Assembly (NCBI GenBank): GCA_037157565.1
Contig: JAZHRO010000054.1
Span: forward strand, 18,707,501-18,771,500
DNA length: 64,000 nt
Source of the DNA: Thalassia testudinum
Lineage: Eukaryota > Streptophyta > Magnoliopsida > Alismatales > Hydrocharitaceae
Reading direction: 5' to 3'
Shown here: positions 46,111-58,181 of the stretch, in pieces
Layout: each line of letters starts with the position of its first letter
How positions within the stretch are numbered: the first letter of the stretch is position 1
Notes under the pieces: generated by a model
The model's input: the letters and a program-made list of their open reading frames with translations, nothing else
What the model was told of the DNA's origin: nothing
Databases searched by the model: none
Translations under genes and position numbers: made by a program

Positions 46111-47446
46111 GCATTTCCCTGATGAGCACCTACTGACTATTGGTACTAGACTTCCATGGTTTGCTAATATAGTAAACTACTTGACATCTCATTAGATCCC
46201 ATCTGATTGGCCGAAGGCCAAGAAAGACAAATTGCGCTCTGATGCCAAGTACTACATCTGGGAAGATCCGTACCTCTTCCGCATAGGTGCCGACCAAATC
46301 ATCCGGCGATGTGTCCCAGAAGGTGAAATCAATGATATTCTCTCCTTCTACCATGACCAGGCATGCGGTGGCCACTTCTCTGGGCACAAAACCACATCAA
46401 AAATTCTCCAGTGTGGCTTTTATTGGCCCACTTTATTCAAGGACGCATACAATCACTGCAAGGCATGCGGTCGTTGCCAAACTTTAGGCAACATGAGCCA
46501 TCGCGACATGATGCCTTTGCAGTCGATCCTTGTATGCGAAATCTTCGATATTTGGGGGATTGATTTTATAGGCCCCTTTCCTGTTTCGGATGGCTTCAAG
46601 TACATTCTACTGGTTGTGGACTACATGTCCAAATGGATCAAAGCCATACCGACCCGAACCTGTGATCATAAAATCGTTATCAAATTCATTCATCACAATA
46701 TCTTCTCGTAGTTCGGGATTCCTCGTGCAATCATCTCTGATGGGGGGACCCATTTTACAAACGCTCAGTTCAGGTCACTGATGACCAAATACAAGGTGTC
46801 TTACCGAATCTCCACTCCTTATCACCCCCAGACTAATGGTCTACCTGAGCTATCAAATCGGGAGATCAAGAAAATCCTGCAGGTCACTGTTCGGCCTGAC
46901 AGGAAGGACTGGTTGTCCCGACTTCCGGAAGCTTTGTGGGCTTATAGGACCGCCCACAAAACCCAATTAGGCATGTCTCCTTTTAGATTGGTATACGGGA
47001 AGGCGAGTCACCTTCCCGTTGAACTAGAGCACAAAGCCTCTTGGGCAGTACGGAGCTGCAATCTAGATCTTTCTAAGGCTGGAACCCACAGAAAGCTTCA
47101 GATAAGCGAGATCGATGGATTACGCCTTGATACGTACGAGAACTCGCGAATCTACAAAGAGCGGGTTAAAGCCTTCCAATACAAGAACATATCTAGAAAG
47201 ATCTTTCATCCTGGACAGAAGGTCCTACTCTTTGATGCCCGACTCAAACTCTCCCCTGGGAAACTACGATCCAAGTGGGTTGGACCATACCTTGTCTGGC
47301 AGGTTTTTGGAAATGGAGCCGTCGAAATCAGTCCGCTCAGCCATGATTCCGAACCTTTCATCGTGAACGGTCAGAGACTCAAATCGTTCATTGATGTAAC
47401 CTCTACAAATTTGGCTGAATCATCATTTATCCTCCATTTTCCCTGA
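46111..47446 (+). pseudogene. Integrase of element E
   Basis: The zinc-binding part (FYHDQACGGHFSGHKT, then CKACGRCQ), core Asp in DIWGIDFIGPFPVS, second Asp in [10 protein letters not shown] and Glu in [13 protein letters not shown] are all visible. They are followed by [22 protein letters not shown] and the C-terminal [11 protein letters not shown] module. A TAG at 46709 separates the first core Asp from the second. There is no chromodomain, as expected for Athila. The 3' part (46781-47446) remains open for 221 codons. Confidence 0.9.
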
Positions 47447-47711
47447 GCATATTGCGCCTAGCCATGACGTAAAACTCAGCGCTCAATGGGAGGCAGCTCG
47501 TCATTCTTTTTGAAAAAAACCCGAAACCTTTTTCTGGCACCTTTTCGCACTTAAGGTTCACCCTTTAGGACAGCAGAATCCACCTCAGGTGCTTGCATCT
47601 GAGATTAGAAATCGTCCGCAACAGTCACCCCGACTCATTCACTCATCAAAGCATCTATCCTAATGTATGAACTAAGAACCCTCCTAAGTGACAATGAGGA
47701 CATTGCAAACC
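47447..47711 (+). other. Post-integrase region of element E up to the D insertion
   Basis: Noncoding. It holds the conserved GGGAGGCAGC text and ACAATGAGGACATTG motif shared with element C. Element D begins 6 bp after that motif. Confidence 0.6.
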
Positions 47712-50394
47712 TGTAACGACCCGATTCCCGAGTCCCTACGAGACACGAGAATCGGACCGACTTGACTAATCCCAAGACCTAGTCGTCCAACGAGGAAGTA
47801 ACCAAAAGAGCAGCAAAATAAACTACATTCAGCATGAATATAACTAACAGTAAGGAAATACGGCAGTAAAGAAAGAAGCCACTACAGTATATACCACCAC
47901 AACAGTAGAACAACATTCATAACATAAAATGAACTGCAGGTAAAGAAAAGTACAGCGGAAACAAGAACTACTCACTACAGTGGAACCAAAAAAAGTGGTA
48001 CAAGAGAACAGTGGTGACTCTACTGGACCCTACTCGGCCCAGCGTCCTCTGCAGGCGCTGACCCTTGCTGCTCAACACCTGGTCCTGAAAAGTAACGAGT
48101 GTAACACGTCAGCAAAACGCTGAGTAGAGTGGCAGCTAAACTAAAGAAACAGTAAAGTGTATAGTAGTTGTTTTAATTTTCTTTCTTCCTTTATTTACGT
48201 CTTTCTATTGTTTCAAAATTTATCTAATTCTCAGATCCTTCACTTGATCTTGAATGTTCCTCGTGGGAAGGATCTTGATTGCAGTCTTTTCCGAGCAGTA
48301 GAAGTAGCACGTGGTGCTCTCCTGGTCGGGAGTCCCCCGTGGTGATCCTACTCTCAGTCAACCACCCCAAGGTCACGGACAGGCGTAACGGTGACTACGG
48401 CACGCGCGATAAACGCACAGGTAGCTAACCCGCACTGGCACGCGGTCAGTCGTTTCCATTAACGAGTGCGCCCAAAGCACAGCACGGAACCAGTACAGGG
48501 CAGAGCCCTCTCAGTAACAGGGGTCCAACCCCTCCACAGTAACCAAACAGGGGCCTTGCCCCTCCGCAGTCCGCGCACCCTCGCCTAACTACCCTGGTTT
48601 GCCCAGTGGGCCTAACAAGTCGGAGTAGGAGGCTAGCAGAACCCCAGGGCCCGTGGGGTAGCTAGTACCTCCCTACACTAGTAGCTCTCCTCGGTACTAC
48701 GTACACGAGGGCCAGCAAGTCGGTACAAAGTGGCCAGTCCTAACCCCGGGTCCCTGGGGCGGCTAGCTCCGCTCTGCACTAAACAGGGGGACAGTCGTTC
48801 TCCTTGGTACTCCGTACTCAAGGGCCAGCTCACTTCCCCAATACTATTCCATTCACCTTCCAGGAGTTCTACTCCTAATTCCCCGTAGGGTTCCAGCTCT
48901 TTTAACTCAGCATATTCAGGTTTCACCTTTCCAGTTTCATGTTCATACAATCCATGTTCTCAATCACGTTTATTTATTCATAGCAGGCAACTGTTAATTC
49001 AATTCACAGGCAGCTATTATTTCCTTTCCACATTTTCCAAGACTGCAGTATTCATACATTCCACTAGTTTTCCCATCCTAGGATTCATGCCATATCCTAG
49101 GATCTATCATACAATCTAGTTTTCCAGCCCTAGGATTCATGCAACACCCTAGGATCTACCATTCAATCTATTTCTCAGTCCTAGGATTCATGCAATGTCC
49201 TAGGTTCTATTTATGGTTCCATAATTTAACAGATTATACTAGTAAACTTAAAAGCCGCTCTACCGGTTACAACAGGAGTTCTGGGGCCGTGGTCGGGAAT
49301 CCCGCGTGCCTCCACAACCCCCGAGACAGCAACGGAACGGGGTCCTATCACAAGGATCAAACACAAGGAGTTTCACAAAATGGTATATAGCTACTGTAGA
49401 CGGGTAGAGGATTTAATTCCGAAAAGAACGCAACTCGAAACGTGGAAAACGGAACCCGAACGGGTCCTAAACGGGTCGAAAACGACGAAACAGTGCAAAA
49501 TTAGACGTCTGGAACTTATTCCAGACGTCTTAAAAAGTGGATCAGGGGTTACCTTGCTCTGCGTGGTCTCTCAGACATCCAGAAGCCTGTGGGGGCGTCT
49601 GGCCTAGTTCCCAGACGTCCGATAGTCACCCCGGACGTCTGGAAGTCGCTCAAGTCATCTGGCACTGCAGCCAGACGTCTGATTCGTGTTGGGTGGCGAA
49701 TCAGAACTTGCGCGTACCCATTTCCCCTCTCTCTCAGTACGGTCAGTCGAAGAAAAGGAAGGAAGACGGAAATAACTCACCTTTCAGACGTCTGTATAGT
49801 CCTCCAGACGTCGTCCCCGTCGTCTGGCTGGAAGCCCAGACGTCTGATTCTGGAAAAATTTCCAGAATCAGTGCGCGACTTGCCCTCTGCCCGCGACGCA
49901 CGGCCGCGCCTCGTCCGCCTGCTGCTCGAGCTGCAGCAGGCCTCCCGCGTCACCCACGTCTGCTGCTTCCCCCGCCGGCCGGCCCTAGCAGCCCCAGCGA
50001 GCTCGCCCTCACGGTCGAGCGCCTCTTCCCACGCGCAGCACCTCCTCCCGCACTCACCACGGCTATCGCTGCCGCCACTCACTCGCGCTCGCTCTCGCGC
50101 ACCGGCTGGAAGGAGAAGTGGAAAGGGGGAGGAGGTGACGGAAGTGAGGGGGAGGGCGTGGCCTTTTAAGGCCACCCGAGGAGGAGAGAGAGAGCGGGAC
50201 AGAGGGCGCAGGAGGGAGAGGGAAAAAGAGAGAGGGAGATGCTCGCAGGTCTGCGCGCCCAGGCTCACAGACACAACACACGTGCCGAAAACAACCGAAT
50301 CCCAGACGTCTGGAAGGGGTTCCAGACGTCTGGTAAGACGTCTGGGACACCTCCCATACGTCTTAAAAAAGTCCGAATTCGCACGTTCGTAACA
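47712..50394 (-). repeat. 3' LTR of element D
   Basis: 2683 bp. On the minus strand it begins TGTTACGAAC and ends GGGTCGTTACA, the same termini as solo LTR A. It carries two perfect CCAGACGTCTGG palindromes (50302-50313, 50322-50333), further GACGTC copies between about 49500 and 49850, and the TTCnnGAA inverted repeat at 49846-49869. Confidence 0.9.
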
Positions 50395-50517
50395 ATATAA
50401 CAAACTCAAAGGAAGTTTCGTCCCCGAAACTTGTGCTAACTAGGGTGCGGGAAAGACGTCAAAATAACCATAACAAACTCAAAGAGGACCGAAGCCGGTC
50501 CGAGAAGACGTACCCAC

Positions 50518-51823
50518 GAAGAGTTCCGGGTACTGCTCCCGCATTGCCGCCTCAGGCTCCAAGGTAGCCTCCTCGCACCGCTGGCTCCTCCACAAAACCT
50601 TTACCAGGGGTACTTGCTTTCGTCTCAAACTGCGGACGGCTCGGTCTAGAATCTGCACTGGCCGCTCGGGGTAGGTCAGGTCGTCGTCCACCTCGACGCT
50701 CTCGTGACTCAGTACGTGACTGGAATCGGCTACGTACTTCCCGAGGTTGGACACGTGGAACACGTCGTGCACACCAGAAAACTGCGGGGGGGAGGGCAAG
50801 TCTGTAAGCAACGGGTCCAACCCGCTCCAGGACCTCAAAGGGCCCCACGAACCTCGGCGCAAGCTTCCCTCTCACCCCAAACCGCTGTAGGCCCTTCATG
50901 GGCGAAACACGAAGGAAGACGTGATCCCCAACCTCAAACTGCACCTCTCTGCGTCTCCGGTCCGCATAGCTCTTCTGTCTGCTCCTGACAGTGTGGAGTC
51001 GCCTGTGGATCTACTCGACTACCTCCTGACTCTGCCAGATCAACCTGGGGCCAACCTCCCACTTGGTCCCCACCTCAACCCAACTCAAGGGTGCCGTACA
51101 CCTCCGTCCGTACAGAGCCTCGTAGGGAGCCATGCTGATGCTCGAGTGATAACTGTTGTTGTATGCAAACTCCGCTAGGGGCAGGTGCTCCTCCCAAGAG
51201 CCCCTCTAGTCCAGTACACAGGCACGCAAAAGGTCCTCAAGTGTCTGTATCGTGCGCTCAGACTGTCCGTCCGTCTGGGGGTGGTAAGCCGTACTAAACC
51301 TCAACCGCGTCCCCAGGGCCTGCTGAAACTCAGCCCAAAACTGGGACGTAAAGCGGGTATCCCGGTCGGATACGATCTCCCGCGGAACTCCGTGTAGTCG
51401 TACCACATCGCGGATGTACCTCTCTGCCAATTGTGCTGGTCCCAAAGTGACTCGGATCGGCAAGAATCGCGCCGTCTTCGTCAGTCTATCCACAATTACC
51501 CAGACTGCGTCGTGTCCTCGCTGGGTAACAAGTAAGCCCACCACCAAGTCCATGGTGATGCTCTCCCACTTCCACTTTGGCACTGGAAGCGGCTGTAGCG
51601 GCCCTGCAGGCCTCTGGTGCTCGGCTTTCACCTGTTGGCACACTAAGCACTGCTGCACAAATTCACCCACATCCCGCTTCATCCCACTCCACCAAAACTC
51701 GCGTCTCAAGTCGTGGTACATCTTCGTGTTTCCGGGATGTATGGTGAATCTGGAACCATGTGCCTCAGTCAGGAGCTCTCTCAACAGCTCCTCGTCTCTG
51801 GAAACGCATAATCGTCCCCTCAA
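50518..51823 (-). pseudogene. Integrase with chromodomain of element D
   Basis: The minus-strand frame reads FTIHPGNTKMYHDLRREFWW, CLVCQQVKAEHQRP, WKWESITMDLVVG, VSDRDTRFTSQFW and DGQSERTIQTLEDLL, so both Asp residues and the Glu are kept, to a TAG at 51206. It goes on, with further breaks near 50860-51130, to EVQFEVGDHVFLRVSPMKG and a chromodomain at 50518-50667 (PVQILDRAVRSLRRKQ, LVKVLWRSQRCEEAT, MREQYPELF). It is closer to functional than the B copy, but still interrupted. Confidence 0.9.
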
Positions 51824-53058
51824 GCGAGCACCTGGTTTGTGAAAGATAAGTCCCCTGGGTCTCTCGACAGTACTCTGTCGCGCAAGGACTGCAAGTACGG
51901 ATCGGCCATCTGTCTTGTGATGATGCGGTTTATCAGCTCTGGCCTAGTCTGTCGCGTCACCGTCACTTCCCCACAGTGCCCCCGTAACTCCAGGGGTCGC
52001 CAACTGCCCACCTCCTCTAAAAGGCCCCAACTCTGTAACTGTAAACTGGCCAAGTGTGCGGGCACCTTACAGCTCAAGGCGTCAGCCACCACATTGGCCT
52101 TTCCCGGGTGGTAGGAGATGCTGCAGTCGTAGTCCTTCAGGAGTTCCAACCAACGTCTCTGCCTCATGTTGTGCTCCTTCTGATCAAAAAGGTATCTGAG
52201 GCTCTTGTGATCTGTGAAAATCTCGAAGGTCTCACCGTACAAGTAGTGCCTCCAGGTCTTCAGCGCGAAGACAACCGCCGCCAACTCAAGGTCGTGGGTA
52301 GGGTAGATATGCTCATGGGGCTTCAGTTGCCGCGAAGCGTAAGTGACAACGTGACCCCTCTGCATGAGCACACCTCCTAACCCCTGCAAGGAGGTGTCCG
52401 TGTACACAACAAACCCGCCACTACTGTCAGGTATGGTGAGCACGGGAGCCGAGGTCAACCTCTCCTTCAGCTCCAGAAAACATGCCTCACAAGCATCTGT
52501 CCAGGCGAAGGGCACGTCCTTCCGGGTTAACTGTGTCATAGGACGAGCAATCTGTGAAAAACCTCTGATGAAACGTCTGTAGTAGCCTGCCAGTCCCAGA
52601 AAACTGCGAATCTCAGTGACTGAACGCTGTCTCTCCTACCTGAGTACTGCTTCGACCTTGGCAGGGTCCACCGCCAAGCCGTCTCCAGAGATCACATGAC
52701 CTAAGAAGGTCACCTCCCTCAACTAGAACTCGCACTTGCTGTATTTGGCATACAGCCTACGTCGTCTTAGTGTGTTCAGAACCATTTGCAAGTGTTGTCT
52801 GTGCTGCGTCCGATCTCGAGAATAGATGAGTACATCATCTATGAATACCACCACGAACTGGTCCAAGTACAGTCTAAACACCCGGTTCATCAGATCCATG
52901 AAAGCAGCGGGGGCATTGGTCAGCCCAAACGGCATGACCAAAAATTCGTAGTGTCCGTACCGGGTGCGGAAAGCTGTCTTGGAGACGTCGGTCTCCCTGA
53001 TCCTCAACTGGTGGTATCCAGACCTCAAGTCGATCTTGGAGAATACCGTGGCACGTAG
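51824..53058 (-). pseudogene. Reverse transcriptase (partial) and RNase H of element D
   Basis: RT begins mid-domain at [19 protein letters not shown], then [20 protein letters not shown] and catalytic [12 protein letters not shown], to a TAG at 52720. A second stop lies near 52640. RNase H is open from 52539 downward: [67 protein letters not shown] stop lies at about 51820. The N-terminal RT fingers are missing because of the truncation. Confidence 0.9.
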
Positions 53059-54342
53059 CCTCCTCGATCTCCTCTCCTCACCAATGCCAATTTAAGGAGC
53101 AGCAAGGTCTGTCGTCTCCTTCAAGCTCCTTCTGGCGGAGAAACACCCTAGATTTCGTCCTTCCCCTCTCCAGTCAGAACGCCCGAGCTTTCGACGATCC
53201 TCCCTCCTCCTCCTCGTCGCTCTGCTTCCATACCTGCTGCAGAGCCTACTCTACTCCGTCGTCCTGCGCTAGGCCATACCAGCTGGCGCTCTCCGATCTC
53301 CTCTTCGTCGCCGATAACCCCCTCCTGGGCATCTTCGTCTCCAGCTCCGACAGGCACGAGCCGGACGCCTCCCTCTCCCCCTTCGTCGACTAAGTAGGTT
53401 GGAATTTTCCTCTCTCTCCCCCTTACATTTTCCCCTTCCTGATTTACCACTTTAACCCACCAACCGCCACTTCCACCCTCATCTGCTCTATCTCCAGCGA
53501 GGTCACTCCACCTCCACAGACCACCTCACCCCACGCCGACAAGCCCAGAAGCTCCCCCTTACTCCACTCAACCGTTTCCCTCACTCCATACACCGCCATT
53601 CACCGCCCAACCACCCCCCAAACAAATCCACTTCCGCACACACAGTCTGACCTAGGCACACGGCCACAGGCGCCCCCGCGCCTCGCCGACCCTCGCATTG
53701 CCTTCACCGCCCTCTGGCGAAGCTCCCTACGTTATCTGATGTGGCCGAAAGGCCGTCCTTGTGTTTTCAGGTCTACGCCTCCTTGCCGCCATTGAAGAGC
53801 TGCTAAAGCTCCTTCGCAAGCAGCTCCAGGACGTTTCCAGCCCAGGCGCGTGCTCCAGGTAGCGCAGGTTGGTTCCGCGAGCATGCCCAGGCTTGCGATT
53901 GGGGGTGCGAACGTTCGCTGCTGCCCCAATTGGCAGCGTCTTCTCACCTGCGAGCGCGCAGATTGGAGGTGGGACTAAAGTCCCACCTCGTATGTGTGTG
54001 GCCTCGCGCCCACACTTAAATTGAAAAAGTGTATAGGGTTGTTTGCCTTAGATACACAGGGGTTAGGTCCCTCGCCCATGCACGCAGCGCGCCACGCGCT
54101 CGCCCGCCCTCGCCCGTGCTCACGCCCCGCGGGTCTGGGCCAAATCCGACTACTTGACCAAGCACTCCTCGCCCACCACCGCACGTAGGTGGGCCGGGTC
54201 CCGAGCGCGCACCCCGAACCTGATTACCCGGCTCTCTGGGAGAGCTTTCCTAAAGAGAGATTCAGAGAGAAAGAGAGACTCGGGGAAGGGGTAGGGGTAG
54301 GTTTTGCACTGATCATTGTGTGTGCGTGCAGGGAAGAAAGAA
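53059..54342. other. GC-rich DNA at the D/E junction, possibly E LTR plus a captured fragment
   Basis: The first 400 bp have a coding-like composition. One plus-strand frame reads YQLALSDLLFVADNPLLGIF and on to a TAA near 53391; another reads LLPYLLQSLLYSVVLR just before it. I do not recognise either. The part from about 53470 to 54180 is C-rich with no ORF of note. Some or all may belong to the upstream part of E's 3' LTR, but without an intact 5' LTR this cannot be tested here. Confidence 0.35.
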
Positions 54343-54640
54343 GAAGAAGACAGGAAGGAGAAAGAAAAGAAAGAAGAGGAACGGCCAGAGCAGAAAGAAG
54401 AAGAAAGAAAGAAGAAGAAAGAGGAGAAGTAAAGAAGAAGAAGAAGACAGGAAGGAGAAAGAAAAGAAAGAAGAGGAACGGCCAGGGAAAAAAGAAGAAG
54501 AAAGAAAGAAGAAGAAATAGGAGAAGCAAAGAAGAAGAAGAAGAAGACAGGAAGGAGAAAGAAAAGAAAGAAGAGGAACAACCAGAGCAGAAGAAGAAAA
54601 GAAAAGAAGAGAAAAGAAGGCAGATTGAAGGAAGAGAAGA
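54343..54640 (+). repeat. Tandem repeat of a purine-rich unit of about 97-100 bp
   Basis: Three copies share GACAGGAAGGAGAAAG, starting at 54349, 54446 and 54546, each followed by AAAAGAAAGAAGAGGAAC and GAAGAA blocks. The strand is almost free of pyrimidines for over 300 bases. It lies within the sequence that ends in the E LTR terminus. Confidence 0.9.
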
Positions 54641-54737
54641 AGCAGCTGCAAGAGAAGAAGAAAAGGGAAGAGAAAGAGAGAAGAAGAAGAAGCCAACAAA
54701 AGAGAACTTTTGCTCCCTCTCTCTCTATCTCTTAATT

Positions 54738-54908
54738 TTTGTAAAACCTTATATTGTGAATTTATGTTTCTAGAATTATAGTTGCTCCCTGAGTTCGACC
54801 TTGGGAAACTTGTTATTCCGAGTAAAAAATTTGTATTAAGCTGGTAACTATTTTATCATATATCACAACGACTATAAATAACAATAAAGACGAAACCTGT
54901 CACCAGCA
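54738..54908 (+). repeat. 3' LTR end of element E
   Basis: 171-bp match to 42542-42712, ending CACCAGCA. It contains the Athila-like U5 text CTCCCTGAGTTCGACC. Confidence 0.85.
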
Positions 54909-56929
54909 GCCGACACAAAGGATAGGGTGGTGGCAGAGCAAGTGATAGATACACATATATTAGGGATAAAATGCCTATTTATGCATGTTCCTAGGCTTAT
55001 AGAAGCACCTAGTACTATAAATATTACATAGCATGCATCATTATGCATTTAGAATAGATTACGTAAATTATGTGTTAAGTCACTTAATTTTGTGGATAGG
55101 GGACAAGGCAATACATTTCTAGGCCTCAGATTGAAGATCCAACCATACGGATATGATTAGAGTGATGATCGGAGTCTAACGCCTCCGAAATCGCCTTGAT
55201 CGAACCTCCGTAGCATCATATGTGATTTGAAAAAGATCAAAGGACAAGGAGTAAGGTAATGCAAATGCAGGCTTCAAATGACAATCCAATCACACTGATG
55301 GGTTCGGGTCGACAATCACAGCCTAAGGCCGCGAAAATCGACCCAATTTGAGATTCGCAGCATCACCTATGAAGAGAAGAGGATGAACGACTTAGATGGT
55401 GTCACGTAGCACCATCTAAGCCGCCCAAGGTCGCCCGCACAAGTTGAACATGCGGCTAGCGCACACTCTCGGCCGTTGGATGCTTATCCAATGGCTACAA
55501 GAAAGCCATGTTGAAGTATTAGCGCCTTTAAACGTCTAACACACTATCGTACACATGTGATCCCCACCGCATGATGACGATCCAGCGACCATGATGGACC
55601 CACCGTACCGCTAGCTGTAGACGAGTGGTCCTCGCGACACAGCCACACCCTTTGTGCAATGGTCAGCTGCGACACTCTCAAGAAGATGGTGGGCGTTGGA
55701 AACTTAATCCACCCCCTCCATCTATGCGCTCAAGGAGGCAATTGGGCTGCTTGATCGAGATCAAGCGGCAGATATGTGGCCACGTCATGCGTTGCGGGCA
55801 CCTCATCTCCTCAATGCACGAAGAAGGCGCAATTAGCGCCATCGATTCACGATTGAGCGGAGGCGGAGGAGCCACGTGGCACAATGAATCTACACGAATG
55901 ACAAATGTGCAATCTGAAGCGCGCCCACGCATGCGATTTGCACCCTTTGATGAGGATCAGATGATTGTTGGCTTTCCTCAATCCCTTTGAGCGTGCTACG
56001 GGTGATCTTGATCGCGTCCCCAGGCGCGATCACAACCTTCGGTCGAGGATCTGACAGCTCTCCTTCATCCACGCCCTTTGCCAATGCAAACCTCCCCAAC
56101 TCATAAGGGACACACCCAACATGAGTTATGGGTGCGAATTGAAGGTATGCGGGTGATAATTAGGCTTAGGTTTGAATGTGCTCGGGAATGTGATGGCCCC
56201 TTCCCTTCTTCCTCATCCCTTCCTAGTCTCTCCTCACCCCCTCCAAAGCTCTATGAGCTTGTCCTAAGCTCAGGATGCTCCACTAGAGCTAGAAAATAAT
56301 TTTTGTCCCACTTCTCACCTCCATCCATGAAGCACCCATGGTCATCCTCTCACCCCTGTTGTGGAAGTGAATCGTCGCTGCGATGTCACCCTACCTTGTC
56401 CTCCTTCTTCTGAGTCCATTCTCCTTCCTCCAGCTCTTCACCACCTTCATCTGGGGTGTCGTCCAAGCAGCTCGTCCTCCAAGTAGTCGATAAGGAGGAT
56501 TTTCTCACCTCTCTCTATCTTTTATAGTTTTCATAACTAGTTTTATTTTCCCACATTATAATTCGTAACCAGACACTTGCTTGATCATGTAGTTAGAATT
56601 ATTGTCTCTATCTCTATCTCTCTTTCTCTCTCTCTTTCTCTAGCTCTCTCTTTCTCTTTCTTTTCTTTTGCAAGTAGAGTATGTTAGATTAGATATTTCT
56701 CAACCTGATCTCTATTTTATTAAAAATACCAAAAAAATATAAAAGTAGAAAATCTCCAAAAACATAAAGCAAATGCGATTTTCCTAAATCAAGCGTTCGC
56801 CTCCTCATATTCGACCCAGGACTCACCTGAGTTTTGGTTATTTTTATCTGATAAGCGAATTTTCGCGACTGCGACAACCAGGTTTTCGAAACTTTGATTT
56901 TTCTCATGCAAAATCTCGCCGATCAGCAA
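54909..56929. other. Noncoding region with a diverged duplication and a TC repeat
   Basis: Two diverged copies of a unit of about 130 bp are seen at roughly 55104-55230 and 55241-55390 (GGACAAGG start, GCCTCCGAAATCG / GCCGCGAAAATCG middle, GTAGCATCA / GCAGCATCA end). A CT-rich microsatellite spans 56604-56669. No gene motif is found. This may be leader or LTR sequence of the gag fragment that follows, but no terminus can be shown. Confidence 0.4.
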
Positions 56930-58181
56930 GAGTAGTGCGAGACGCAGAGGTGGAGGTCCACCACCTTCCTCGCCCTTAGAGGATAGCACATATCAGGAGT
57001 TGGCACCACCTAGAGACAAGTAGGCGATCCCGATGCAGTAGCACCACAAGTTGTTTGTGGATTTCAGGAAGTGAAGTCTCCCACCTTCAAGGGAGAGGAG
57101 GGTCCGAATGAAGCAGAAGATTGGCTTGAGCAAATAGAGAAGACTTTTAACGCGTTGCGTCCACACGGGGACTGTCGTATTATGTTTATGGCATTCCAGT
57201 TGACTAGTGTTGCGAACAGGTGGTGGCAGGCCATTCGAGAGTAGGAGGGTGGCGAGACCACTTGGGAGAGGTTCGTGGAACTCTTCTGTGAGCGGTATTA
57301 CCCTCAAACTTGGATGGGTTTGATGAGGCGCAAGTTCCACAACTTTCGCTAATGTCTAATAACTATTAGTGCCTACCATACTTGATTCCTGGAGCTTTCT
57401 CACTTTGCATCGTCTATTGTGGCTACTGAGGAGGACAAGTTGTGGAAGTTCACGAAGGGTTTGAGATCACAAATTCAAAGGTATGTGAAGCCCTTAAAGT
57501 TGCCTATGTTCTCTAGGGTCATTGAAGCGGCGATGACTTACAAGGAGATGAACTGACCCCTAGGAGATGCAGACTGGGGGTCCAGAAGGAGAGTTTTTAC
57601 CATGACTGTGCCCAAGGGCGCTAGGAGAGGTGGTATCATCCAGCACAGCATCCTCACCTGCTCAAGAGGTGTCCCAATCTGTGAGATAATCTATTCCCAC
57701 TGGTACTTCACAGCAGAGGCTGGCCCTTAGTACTCAACGGCAGGGCAAGTTTAGTAGTGCATAGTCAGATGCGAGCAAATCTTGTATCTGCAACTGTTAC
57801 CAGTGTGGATAACCTGGACATTTGAGGAGGAACTGTCTAGCAAGGACCGGAGCTACATCAAGGATGCAGAACACACAGAGTGCAAGGGGCAAGACTCTGA
57901 CAATGGGGATCACTGGTTGTACCTATTAGATCAAAGGGGGATTTAAGCAATTCTAAGGAGGGTCCAGACCACTTGCACACCAACCTACTTGGAGTGTGGC
58001 AACATCCGGTGCACTTAGATCTAAGGGCCATGTCAATGCCTTATCACTCAAGGATGCCAGAGCCTTTACTTCTGTGATGGCAGGTATGGTCATCATTGTT
58101 GATCTTCTAGTTTATGTTTTGTTCAACTTGGATCCTTACTTGGGTGGGAGCTCGAGTCGTAATAAACCTAAGTCCGAATAA
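56930..58181 (+). pseudogene. Gypsy gag and start of protease, decayed (element F)
   Basis: The translation shows a retrotransposon gag capsid domain (VKSPTFKGEEGPNEAEDWL, TSVANRWWQAIRE, TTWERFVELFCERYYPQ, EEDKLWKFTKGLRSQI), a zinc knuckle near 57788-57837 (CYQCG, GHLRRNC) and the run-up to protease (GHVNALSLKDARAF, VDLLVYVLF). Stops at 57241 and 57350 and in the zinc knuckle (a Trp position turned to stop) make it non-coding. It lies on the plus strand, so it is not the missing gag of D. No LTRs or pol follow. Confidence 0.8.

Larger units (their letters stand above)
47712..53058 (-). mobile_element. Element D: 5'-truncated chromovirus, minus strand
   Basis: Read on the minus strand it runs RT, RNase H, integrase, chromodomain and 3' LTR. 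The LTR (47712-50394) matches solo LTR A in length and termini. The element stops abruptly inside RT at about 53058, just upstream of [13 protein letters not shown], and gag, protease and the 5' LTR are missing. D is less decayed than B: FIDD in RT, and SDRD and the catalytic Glu in integrase, are intact, with only a few stops. No right-hand target duplication can be read because that end is lost. Confidence 0.9.
42542..54908 (+). mobile_element. Element E: Athila-like element, interrupted by D
   Basis: It is bounded by two copies of the same 171-bp LTR end (42542-42712 and 54738-54908), with a tRNA-Asp-type primer site after the first. Between them lie a protease with LDLGAS, RT, RNase H and integrase, all of Athila type and all on the plus strand. 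Element D is inserted in the 3' noncoding part at 47712. The 5' LTR keeps only its last 171 bp and gag is mostly missing. The right-hand LTR may extend upstream of 54738, but its start cannot be placed. Confidence 0.85.

Noticed and set aside
54189..54773. 194-codon Lys/Glu-rich ORF
   Set aside because: A direct result of the purine tandem repeat, with no domain and within LTR-like DNA.
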